DNA of 64,000 bases from Candidatus Brevundimonas phytovorans (GTDB taxonomy: Bacteria > Pseudomonadota > Alphaproteobacteria > Caulobacterales > Caulobacteraceae): positions 2,319,001 through 2,383,000 of the forward strand of contig CP119309.1 of NCBI GenBank assembly GCA_029203145.1, written 5' to 3'. Below, one piece after another: positions 50,484 to 60,004 of the stretch. Within the stretch, counting starts at the first letter, position 1. Each line of letters begins with the position of its first letter. The translations under genes were made by a program, and so were the position numbers. The notes beneath the pieces were generated by a model. It was given only the letters and a program-made list of their open reading frames with translations. It searched no databases and was not told the origin of the DNA.

Positions 50484-51839
50484 ATGGAAAGATTCCGTCT
50501 TCTCGGCGGCGCGGCCGCGGCTGCGCTCCTGTTCGCCCCCGGCGCCGTCTGGGCGCAGGACGCCAATGCGGCGCTCGAAGCCCGCATCGCCCAGCTCGAA
50601 GCCGAGCTGAACAGTCTGAAGTCCGAGGTCGCAGCGGCGCGCACCCAGCAGACGACGCAATCCCAGGCGATGGCGCAGGACATCATCCGTCTGGAGACCC
50701 GACCGACGGCGACGCCGGTCTCGGCGCCCGCCTCTCGCGAAGAGGGCTTCCGCATCGGCGATCACACGGTCAAGTTCGGCGGCTTCATCAAGGTCGACGG
50801 CTCGGCCAGCCGCTATTCCGGCGGCGACCCCGCCAACGGCGACCTGCTGCGCGACTATCACCTGCCCGGCTCCATTCCGATCGGCGGGGCCGAGGAAGAC
50901 ACGGCCTTGGACTTCAACGCCCGCCAGACCCGGTTCTGGCTGACCACCGACGGTCTGGTCAGCGGCCACAAGGTCGGGACACGGCTGGAGATGGACTTCC
51001 AGAGCCTGCCCGGCGCCGGCGATCAGCGCATCACCAGCGCCTCGAACCCCGCCCTGCGCCGCGCCTTCGTCACCATCGACAACTGGCTGATCGGTCAGGA
51101 GTGGACGAACTTCCAGAACACCGCCGTCCTGCCGGAATCGGCGGACTTCGTCGGCGCCGCCGAGGGCACGGTCTTCGCCCGCCAGGTTCAGGTCCGTTAC
51201 ACGCGCGGTCCCCTCTCGATCTCGGTCGAGAACCCCGAGACCACCATCACCCCCTTCGGCGGCGGAACCCGCGTCATCGCCGACGACAACAGCCTGCCCG
51301 ATCTGACGGCGCGCTACGCCATCAGCCGCCCCTGGGGCGATCTGCAGTTCGCGGGTCTCCTGCGTCAGCTCAAGTATGAGAACCCGGTCAGCGCCATCGA
51401 CGACACAGCTGTCGGCTGGGGTCTGTCGGCCTCGACCAAGATCAAGGTCGGCGCCCAGGACGACATCCGCCTGATGCTGACCGGCGGCGAGGGCATCGGC
51501 CGCTACGTCGGGCTCAACTTCTCCAACGACGCGGTGCTGGACGGCTCGGGACAACTGGACGCCATCGGCGTGCTGGCCGGGTTCGCCGCCTATCGCCACG
51601 TCTGGACGCCGGGCTGGCGCTCCAGCCTGATCTGGTCGGCGCAGAAGGTGGACAACGACGTCCTGCTGACGGGAACGGGCGCCAATCGCTCGGCCCAGAG
51701 CCTGCACGCCAACCTGATCTGGTCGCCCGTAACAGCGTTTGATCTGGGCGCTGAACTGATGTTCGCTGACCGCGAACTCGAATCAGGGGCTGACGGCGAC
51801 ATGACCCGCCTGATTTTGTTCGCCAAATACGGCTTCTAA
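50484..51839 (+). CDS. DcaP-like outer-membrane porin
   Basis: The ATG at 50484, with GGGAGGAAG upstream, gives 451 residues. Signal peptide 1-24 (LLGGAAAAALLFAPGAVWAQ). Residues 28-70 form a coiled coil (AALEARIAQLEAELNSLKSE VAAARTQQ), then a beta-barrel beginning IGDHTVKFGGFIKVDGSASR, with many short strands, ending LILFAKYGF with a terminal Phe. This layout matches DcaP-like trimeric porins, which pass anionic small molecules such as dicarboxylates. It is co-transcribed with acs (26 bases apart) and is thus probably the outer-membrane entry for the acid used by that enzyme. Confidence 0.85.
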   Translation: MERFRLLGGAAAAALLFAPGAVWAQDANAALEARIAQLEAELNSLKSEVAAARTQQTTQSQAMAQDIIRLETRPTATPVSAPASREEGFRIGDHTVKFGGFIKVDGSASRYSGGDPANGDLLRDYHLPGSIPIGGAEEDTALDFNARQTRFWLTTDGLVSGHKVGTRLEMDFQSLPGAGDQRITSASNPALRRAFVTIDNWLIGQEWTNFQNTAVLPESADFVGAAEGTVFARQVQVRYTRGPLSISVENPETTITPFGGGTRVIADDNSLPDLTARYAISRPWGDLQFAGLLRQLKYENPVSAIDDTAVGWGLSASTKIKVGAQDDIRLMLTGGEGIGRYVGLNFSNDAVLDGSGQLDAIGVLAGFAAYRHVWTPGWRSSLIWSAQKVDNDVLLTGTGANRSAQSLHANLIWSPVTAFDLGAELMFADRELESGADGDMTRLILFAKYGF

Positions 51840-51865
51840 AAACAAGAAACTGGAGGAAAGCGCGC

Positions 51866-53806
51866 GTGTCCACTGAACCGGAAGTCTATCCCGTCCCCGC
51901 CGACCTCGCCGCCGTCGCCCACATGGACCGCGACGGCTATGAAGCGGCCCGGATCGCCGCGCGCGAAACCCCGGACGCCTACTGGGGCGAACAGGCCAAA
52001 CGTCTCGACTGGATGACCTTCCCGTCGAAGATCAAGGACGTCAGCTTCGACAAGGAAGACTTCCGCATCCGCTGGTTCGAGGACGGGGTGCTGAACGTCT
52101 CGGCCAACTGCATCGACCGCCACCTGCCGCACCGGGCTGACGACACGGCCATCATCTGGGAAGGCGACGAGCCGACCGACAGCGAGCATGTCACCTACGG
52201 CCAACTTCATGAGCGCGTCTGCCGCATGGCCAATGTGCTCAAGGCCAACGGCGTCCGCAAAGGCGACCGCGTCACCATCTATCTGCCCATGATCCCCGAG
52301 GCCGCCTACGCCATGCTGGCCTGCGCGCGGATCGGCGCGGTCCACTCGGTCATCTTCGGCGGCTTCTCGCCCGACAGCATCGCCGGGCGTATCGAGGACT
52401 GCGGCTCGACCTTCGTCATCACCGCCGACGAGGGCTGCCGCGGCGGCAAGAAGGTGCCGCTGAAGGCCAATGTCGACAAGGCGCTGGAGAAGGTGTCGGG
52501 CGTCGACGGCGTCCTCTTGATCCGTCACACCGGGGCCGAGGTCGGCTTCGTCGAGGGCCGCGACCTCGACTACGACACCGAGGCCGCCAAGGTCACGGCG
52601 CACTGCCATCCCGAGCCGATGCAGGCCGAGGACCCGCTGTTCATCCTCTACACCTCGGGCTCGACCGGCAAACCCAAGGGCGTGCTGCACACCACCGGCG
52701 GCTATCTGTTCTGGGCCAGTTGGACCCACGAACTGGTCTTCGACTACCGTCCCGGCGAGGTCTTCTGGTGCACCGCCGACGTGGGCTGGGTGACGGGCCA
52801 CTCCTATGGCGTCTATGGCCCCCTGGCCAATGGCGCCACGACCCTGCTGTTCGAGGGCGTGCCCAACTATCCGACGGTCAGCCGTTTCTGGCAGGTCATC
52901 GACAAGCACAAGGTCGAGATCTTCTACACCGCCCCCACCGCCCTGCGCTCGCTGATGCGCGAAGGCGACGCGCCGGTGAAGGCGACCAGCCGCCAGTCCC
53001 TGCGCCTGCTGGGCAGCGTCGGCGAGCCGATCAACCCCGAGGCCTGGCGCTGGTATCACGAGGTGGTCGGCGACGGCCGCCTGCCCATCGTCGACACCTG
53101 GTGGCAGACCGAAACCGGCGGCGTCCTGATCTCGCCCCTGCCCGGCGCGACCGACCTCAAGCCTGGCTCGGCCACCAAACCCCTGCCCGGCGTCGAGCTG
53201 CAGATCGTGGACGCCGAGGGCGTCGTGCTGGAAGGGGCGACCGAGGGCAACCTCTGCATCACCGACAGCTGGCCGGGCCAGATGCGGACTGTGTACGGCG
53301 ACCACGCCCGCTTCTTCGAGACCTATTTCTCGACCTATCCGGGCAAGTATTTCACCGGCGACGGCTGCCGCCGCGACGCCGACGGCTACTACTGGATCAC
53401 CGGCCGGGTCGATGACGTCATCAACGTCTCCGGCCACCGCATGGGCACGGCCGAGGTCGAGAGCGCCCTGGTCCTGCACGACGACGTGGCCGAGGCCGCC
53501 GTGGTCGGCTTCCCCCACGACATCAAGGGTCAGGGCATCTACGCCTATGTCACCCTGAACAAGGGGGTCGAGGCGACCGACGCCCTGCGCACGGCCCTGG
53601 TCGCCCAGGTCCGCCTCGAGATCGGTCCGATCGCCGCCCCCGACGTGATCCAGTGGGCGCCGGGCCTGCCCAAGACCCGCTCCGGCAAGATCATGCGGCG
53701 CATCCTTCGCAAGATCGCCGAGAACGAACTGGGGGCGCTGGGGGACACCTCGACCCTGGCCGACCCTTCGGTCGTCGACGACCTGGTGAAGAACCGGGCC
53801 GCCTGA
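51866..53806 (+). CDS. acs: acetyl-CoA synthetase
   Basis: The GTG at 51866, with TGGAGGAAAG upstream, gives 646 residues. AMP-forming ligase motifs are LFILYTSGSTGKPKGVLHTT, WCTADVGWVTGHSYGVYGPL, DTWWQTETGG and YFTGDGCRRDADGYYWITGR VDDV. The acetylation-regulated lysine, Lys608, is in KTRSGKIMRRILRK. It converts acetate, ATP and CoA to acetyl-CoA. It shares an operon with the DcaP-like porin and lies next to crbR and crbS, the known control system for acs in other proteobacteria. A hairpin terminator follows. Confidence 0.96.
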   Translation: MSTEPEVYPVPADLAAVAHMDRDGYEAARIAARETPDAYWGEQAKRLDWMTFPSKIKDVSFDKEDFRIRWFEDGVLNVSANCIDRHLPHRADDTAIIWEGDEPTDSEHVTYGQLHERVCRMANVLKANGVRKGDRVTIYLPMIPEAAYAMLACARIGAVHSVIFGGFSPDSIAGRIEDCGSTFVITADEGCRGGKKVPLKANVDKALEKVSGVDGVLLIRHTGAEVGFVEGRDLDYDTEAAKVTAHCHPEPMQAEDPLFILYTSGSTGKPKGVLHTTGGYLFWASWTHELVFDYRPGEVFWCTADVGWVTGHSYGVYGPLANGATTLLFEGVPNYPTVSRFWQVIDKHKVEIFYTAPTALRSLMREGDAPVKATSRQSLRLLGSVGEPINPEAWRWYHEVVGDGRLPIVDTWWQTETGGVLISPLPGATDLKPGSATKPLPGVELQIVDAEGVVLEGATEGNLCITDSWPGQMRTVYGDHARFFETYFSTYPGKYFTGDGCRRDADGYYWITGRVDDVINVSGHRMGTAEVESALVLHDDVAEAAVVGFPHDIKGQGIYAYVTLNKGVEATDALRTALVAQVRLEIGPIAAPDVIQWAPGLPKTRSGKIMRRILRKIAENELGALGDTSTLADPSVVDDLVKNRAA

Positions 53807-53835
53807 CGACCCTCCCCTGCTCTCCCCGGAGCAAG

Positions 53836-53877
53836 CGGCCGGCGTTCCTGAAAGGGGGCGTCGGCCGTTTCGTCATT
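53836..53877 (+). terminator. probable terminator of the porin-acs operon
   Basis: CGGCCGGCG pairs with CGTCGGCCG across a 14-base loop with one G-U pair, followed by TTTCGTCATTT. It lies 30 bases past the acs stop and before the SDR gene. Confidence 0.7.
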
Positions 53878-53931
53878 TGAGCCTGAGCCACGGCGGGGCT
53901 AGACAGCCCCGATAGCGAACAGGAGCAGACC

Positions 53932-54677
53932 ATGAGCGGAACCGTCCTCATCACCGGCGCCACGGCGGGCATCGGACAGGCCGCGGCGCGCCGCTTCGCC
54001 TCGGCCGGCTGGAAGATCATCGCCACAGGCCGCCGCGCCGAGCGTCTGGACGAACTGGTCGCCGAACTGGGCGCGGACGTGGTCCATCCCCTCGTCTTCG
54101 ACATCCGCGACGAGGCCGCCATCGACGCCGCCCTGGACGCTCTGCCGGAAGGGTTCCGCGACATCGACGCCCTCATCAACAACGCCGGCCTCGCCCTGGG
54201 GACCGCCGTCGCCCAGGACGCCGATCTGGACCAGTGGCGTCAGATGATCGACACCAACATCACCGGACTGATCACGATCACCCGCCGTCTGCTGCCGCGC
54301 CTGATCGCGCGCAAGGGCGCCATCCTGAACATCAGCTCGGTGGCGGCGACCTATCCCTACAAGGGCGGCAACGCCTATGGCGGCACCAAGGCCTTCGTGC
54401 GCCAGTTCTCGCTGGGCCTGCGCGCCGACCTGCACGGGACGGGGGTGCGCGTCACCTCGATCGAGCCTGGCATGACCGAGACCGAGTTCACCCTGGTGCG
54501 CACCGGCGGGGATCAGGGCGCGTCGGACGCGCTCTATGACGGCGCGACACCGATGACCGGCGAGGACATCGCCGAGACCCTGTTCTGGGTCGCCAGCCTG
54601 CCTGCGCACCTCAACATCAATGCGCTGGAGTTGATGCCGGTCAGCCAGTCCTTCGCCGGCTTCCAGGTGGCGCGGAG

Positions 54678-54681
<4 letters not shown>
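53932..54681 (+). CDS. short-chain dehydrogenase/reductase (YdfG-like)
   Basis: A 249-residue classical SDR. NAD(P)-binding motif GTVLITGATAGIGQAAARRF, with Arg in TGRRAERLDELVAE favouring NADP; NNAGLALG; catalytic Ser in ILNISSVAATYPYKGG, Tyr and Lys in YGGTK; IEPGMTETEF. The pattern is closest to YdfG-type 3-hydroxy acid dehydrogenases (serine, allo-threonine). It has its own ribosome-binding site (GGAGC). Its stop overlaps the stop of the convergent GNAT-nitrilase gene by four bases. Confidence 0.87.
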
Positions 54682-56243
<1,562 letters not shown>

Positions 56244-56380
56244 CCTGACCTAACGCATCAGCTTGGCTGTGGATCAACGCGCGGGCGAATTCGCTGGAAA
56301 ACCCCGTCATCCGGTCGTGGATTGGACGCGAGGCCTCGACCGCTTCATCATGAGGCCTCGCACAGGACAGGCTGGCGCGC

Positions 56381-57907
56381 ATGACGGCTGCCGCGACGGA
56401 GACCGAACTGAAGTTCCGGCTGGGTCCGGGCGCGGTCGTGCGCCTGTCGGGCCACCCGGCGCTTCAAGGACCGCAGACCAGCCAGACCCTGCGCTCGGTC
56501 TATTTCGACACGCCCGACGGTCTGCTGCGCGCGGCCGGGTGCAGCCTGAGGGTGCGAACCACCCCCGACGGCTTCGTCCAGACCCTGAAGCGCCAGGCGG
56601 CCCCCGGCCAGACCGCCCGCGACGAATGGGAGGTTCCGGTCGCCACCGAAGCCCTGGACCTGGCCGCGCTCAAGGCCACCCCCGCGCACAAGCTGCTGAA
56701 GGGGCGCCGCCGCGACCTGTCGCCCCGCTTCGCCACCACGGTCGTGCGCCGCGTCCGCATGGTCGAGCGGGACGGTGCCCGCATCGAGGTCGCCTTCGAC
56801 GCCGGCGACCTGTCAGCCAGGGATCAAGACGGGGAAGATCGCCGCGCGCCCATCTATGAATTGGAGCTGGAGCTGAAATCCGGCGATCCCGCCGCCCTAT
56901 TCACCCTGGCCCGGCGGCTGGCGCGCGACCTGGCCATCGTCCCTGTGTTCGAAAGCAAGGCCGAGCGCGGCTGGCGGCTGGCCGAGGGCAGCCACCGCGC
57001 GCCCCGCCGCGCCGCGCCCACGTCCCTGTCGCCCGAGATTGCGACCGGCCTGGCCTTCCGGCGCATCGCCCTGGCCTGTCTGGCCCAGGTCTCGGCCAAC
57101 GCCGAACTGCTGCGGATCGTGCGCCGCCCCGAAGCCCTGCATCAGATGCGGGTGGGCCTGCGCCGTCTGCGCGCCGCCGTCGGCGTGTTCAAGCCCCTGC
57201 TGGGCGAGGCCGATCGTCGGCGCATCGAGACCGAGCTGAAATGGCTGGCGGGCGAAACCGACGCCGCCCGCGACCTCGACGTCTTCCTCCGCGACGTCTT
57301 CCACCCGACGGCGCTGGCGGCGCCTTCGCCTGGTCTGGCGCCGCTGGGCCGTCATCTGCTGAGCGCCAGGGGACGGGCCTATGACCGCGCGCTCGCCGCC
57401 GTCGGCGCCCCGCGCTACGCCCTGCTGATGCTGGAGACGACAGCCTGGATCGAGACGGCGGCCCTGCCCGACGATCCGGTCGAAGCCTTCGCCGTCGAGG
57501 CCCTCAGCCGCCTGCACCATCAGGTCGAAAGGCGCGCCCGCGACCTGTTCGACCTCGACGCCGACGCCCGCCATCACCTGCGCATCCGCGCCAAACGTCT
57601 GCGTTACGCCGCCGAGTTCTTCGCCGACCTCTTTCCCGCCCGCCGTCGCCGCGCCCGCTATCTGACGGCGCTGGAAGAGTTGCAGGACACCCTGGGCGAA
57701 TTGAACGATCTGGCCGTAGCCCGCGACCGAATTCCCGGCGAGGCGCATCTGGAAGACCCCGAGCTCGCCTTTTCAGCCGGCCGCGTCGTCGGTCGGCGCG
57801 AGGGCGACGGGGCCCGGCTGCTGGCCGCTGCGGTCAAGGCCTGCGGGCGTTTCCACTGCGCGCGGCCCTTCTGGACGCGGCCTCGATCACGTCAGAAACG
57901 GTCGTAG
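56381..57907 (+). CDS. CYTH-CHAD domain protein, probable inorganic triphosphatase
   Basis: A 508-residue protein. Residues 4-205 are a CYTH domain with the ExExK signature (TETELKFRL), tunnel residues in LRSVYFDTPDGLLRAAGCSL RVR and LELELKSGD. Residues about 215-495 are a CHAD domain, a helical bundle with conserved His and basic residues (ALHQMRVGLRRLRAAVGVF, HHLRIRAKRLRYAAEFFADL). CYTH domains hydrolyse triphosphates and CHAD binds polyphosphate. The stop lies 30 bases before the recA SOS box, with a 16-bp palindrome in between. Confidence 0.9.
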   Translation: MTAAATETELKFRLGPGAVVRLSGHPALQGPQTSQTLRSVYFDTPDGLLRAAGCSLRVRTTPDGFVQTLKRQAAPGQTARDEWEVPVATEALDLAALKATPAHKLLKGRRRDLSPRFATTVVRRVRMVERDGARIEVAFDAGDLSARDQDGEDRRAPIYELELELKSGDPAALFTLARRLARDLAIVPVFESKAERGWRLAEGSHRAPRRAAPTSLSPEIATGLAFRRIALACLAQVSANAELLRIVRRPEALHQMRVGLRRLRAAVGVFKPLLGEADRRRIETELKWLAGETDAARDLDVFLRDVFHPTALAAPSPGLAPLGRHLLSARGRAYDRALAAVGAPRYALLMLETTAWIETAALPDDPVEAFAVEALSRLHHQVERRARDLFDLDADARHHLRIRAKRLRYAAEFFADLFPARRRRARYLTALEELQDTLGELNDLAVARDRIPGEAHLEDPELAFSAGRVVGRREGDGARLLAAAVKACGRFHCARPFWTRPRSRQKRS

Positions 57908-57936
57908 TCCGCATTTGTTCTCCTCGAGGAGAATGA

Positions 57937-57951
57937 GAACATCTTGTGAAC
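57937..57951 (+). promoter_or_regulatory. LexA (SOS) box upstream of recA
   Basis: GAAC-ATCTTGT-GAAC, an exact match to the alphaproteobacterial SOS box (GAAC-N7-GAAC or GTTC-N7-GTTC), 101 bases upstream of the recA ATG. A perfect 16-bp palindrome, TTCTCCTCGAGGAGAA, lies at 57918-57933 directly before it. Confidence 0.85.
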
Positions 57952-58052
57952 CAGAACAAACCATGCACATAGTCCGTCTCACAGAGGGAGCGGGTCCTTG
58001 GCGGGTCTCTCCCAAAGCCCAGAATGGAATCATGGCAAGGGAGAGAAAACCA

Positions 58053-59132
58053 ATGGCACAGGCGGCATTGAAGCTCGTGGGTAAAGAAGACGGCGAAAAG
58101 CAACGCGCTCTTGAGGCGGCGATCGCGCAGATCGATCGCGCCTTCGGCAAGGGCTCGGTAATGAAGCTCGGCAAGGCCGGCGTAGTGGCCGAGATCGAAA
58201 GCGTCTCGACCGGCTCGCTGGGCCTGGACATGGCGCTCGGCATCGGCGGCCTGCCGGTCGGCCGAGTGATCGAGGTGTTCGGTCCGGAATCCTCGGGCAA
58301 GACGACGCTCGCCCTGCACACCGTGGCCGAAGTCCAGAAGAAGGGCGGCGTGGCCGCCTTCGTCGACGCCGAGCACGCCCTCGACCCGGTCTATGCCCAG
58401 AAGCTGGGCGTCAACCTGGACGACCTGCTGGTGTCGCAGCCCGACACGGGTGAACAGGCGCTGGAAATCGTCGACACCCTGGTGCGCTCCGGCGCCGTGG
58501 ACATCGTGGTCATCGACTCGGTCGCGGCCCTGACGCCGCGCGCCGAAATCGAAGGCGAGATGGGCGACAGCCTGCCCGGCCTGCAAGCCCGCCTGATGAG
58601 CCAGGCCCTGCGCAAGCTGACGGCCTCGATCTCCAAGTCGAAGTGCATCGTCCTCTTCATCAACCAGATCCGTCACAAGATCGGCGTCATGTACGGCTCG
58701 CCGGAAACGACGACGGGTGGCAATGCGCTGAAATTCTACGCCTCGGTCCGCCTCGACATCCGCCGCACCGGCGCGATCAAGAACCGCGACGAGGTCGTCG
58801 GCAACACCACCCGGGTCAAGGTGGTCAAGAACAAGGTCGCCCCGCCGTTCCGCGAAGTCATCTTCGACATCATGTACGGCGAAGGCATCTCCAAGCTGGG
58901 CGAGGTCATCGACCTGGGGGTCAAGGCCGGGGTCATCGACAAGGCCGGCAGCTGGTTCAGCTACGACTCGACCCGGATCGGTCAGGGCCGCGAGAACGTG
59001 CGCGAGTTCCTGAAACAGAACCCGGACATGGCCGCCTCGATCGAAGCCGCCGTGCGCGCCTCGACCAACAAGATCGCCGACGAGCTCCTGGGCACGCCGG
59101 AGCCTGACGAAGGTCAAGACCTGGAGGGCTGA
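58053..59132 (+). CDS. recA: RecA recombinase
   Basis: The ATG at 58053 gives 359 residues, starting MAQAALKLVGKEDGEKQRAL; ATG 58032 would add seven residues. Walker A GPESSGKTTLALHTVAE, Walker B in VDIVVIDSVAALTPRAEIEG, loop L2 region YGSPETTTGGNALKFYASVR and the acidic C-terminus (EPDEGQDLEG) are all present. It pairs homologous DNA strands and triggers LexA self-cleavage. An SOS box and a terminator flank it. The recA-alaS neighbourhood is common in proteobacteria; here an RraA-like gene lies between. Confidence 0.98.
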   Translation: MAQAALKLVGKEDGEKQRALEAAIAQIDRAFGKGSVMKLGKAGVVAEIESVSTGSLGLDMALGIGGLPVGRVIEVFGPESSGKTTLALHTVAEVQKKGGVAAFVDAEHALDPVYAQKLGVNLDDLLVSQPDTGEQALEIVDTLVRSGAVDIVVIDSVAALTPRAEIEGEMGDSLPGLQARLMSQALRKLTASISKSKCIVLFINQIRHKIGVMYGSPETTTGGNALKFYASVRLDIRRTGAIKNRDEVVGNTTRVKVVKNKVAPPFREVIFDIMYGEGISKLGEVIDLGVKAGVIDKAGSWFSYDSTRIGQGRENVREFLKQNPDMAASIEAAVRASTNKIADELLGTPEPDEGQDLEG

Positions 59133-59212
59133 TCCCGCCCTCCCCCCGCTTCTCCGTCCGCCGTCCCCCGCGACCCGCCGAACGACCCCGCGGGGCTCGG
59201 GCCGGACGGAGC

Positions 59213-59250
59213 AGGCCCGCCCGATCCGCATCGGGCGGGCCTCTTTTTTT
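59213..59250 (+). terminator. intrinsic terminator of recA
   Basis: A perfect 13-bp stem, AGGCCCGCCCGAT against ATCGGGCGGGCCT, with a 4-base loop followed by CTTTTTTT. It is 80 bases after the recA stop. Confidence 0.93.
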
Positions 59251-59263
59251 AGCACCAACAAAT

Positions 59264-59295
59264 CCGCTCATCCCCGCCTCCGCGGGGATGAGCGG
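59264..59295. repeat. short palindromic element, family C (single hairpin)
   Basis: CCGCTCATCCCCGC and CGCGGGGATGAGCGG around CTC, directly after the recA terminator. It matches the outer arm of the family-C elements. Confidence 0.8.
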
Positions 59296-59388
59296 GTGTA
59301 TTGAAATCGGCCTCTCTTTTCTCATCGCCCCGGCTGTTCTCGGCCCTCCCCACCGGGCAAACTCAGCCGTGAAGAACCGGAGCCCCCC

Positions 59389-59871
59389 ATGACCCCCGCC
59401 ACCGCCGACCTCTGCGACGCCCATCCTGACAAGGTGAAGGTCTGCCATGTCCCGTTCCGCAGCTTCGGGCAGGTCACGGCCTTCCACGGCCCAATCCGCA
59501 CCCTCAGCGTGCTGGACGATAACGCCCTGGTCCGCCAGGCGCTGGAGCGGCCCGGCCAGGGCGCGGTTCTGGTGGTCAACGGCGGCGGTTCGCTGAAGCG
59601 CGCCCTGGTCGGCGACAACCTGGCCAGGCTGGCCATCGACAACGGCTGGGCCGGGATCATCGTCTTCGGCGCCATCCGCGACAGCGCCGTGATCGACAGC
59701 ATGGGCATCGGCATCCGGGCCGTCGGCGCCATCCCCCTGCGCGCCGACCGCGACGCCATCGGCGAAATCGACATCCCCACCGCCTTCGGCGGCGTCATCT
59801 TCACCCCCGGCGACTGGCTCTACGCCGACGCCGACGGGGTCATCGTCGCGCCGCATCGCCTGCACGATTAG
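59389..59871 (+). CDS. rraA: RraA family protein
   Basis: A 160-residue protein with the RraA fold: ATADLCDAHPDKVKVCHVPF RSFGQ, ALERPGQGAVLVVNGGGSLK RALVGDNLA, GWAGIIVFGAIRDSAVIDSM and DWLYADADGVIVAP. In E. coli RraA binds and inhibits RNase E; close relatives are aldolases that share the GD and R-D motifs. The length and TLSVLDDNALVRQAL version fit RraA proper. It stands alone between recA and alaS. Confidence 0.88.
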   Translation: MTPATADLCDAHPDKVKVCHVPFRSFGQVTAFHGPIRTLSVLDDNALVRQALERPGQGAVLVVNGGGSLKRALVGDNLARLAIDNGWAGIIVFGAIRDSAVIDSMGIGIRAVGAIPLRADRDAIGEIDIPTAFGGVIFTPGDWLYADADGVIVAPHRLHD

Positions 59872-60004
59872 AGCCCGCCCGGGCGGAAAAGCGCGCCCCG
59901 GCGCACGCCATCACGCGCCAGTGATGCGTTCGGCGCAAAATCCCTATATGACGCCCGTTCCGACATTCTCCCCGCGCGCCTGACTTCCTTAGAGCGATAC
60001 GCCC

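Noticed and set aside
51836..53518. 560-residue minus-strand open frame opposite acs
   Set aside because: Antisense shadow of acetyl-CoA synthetase.
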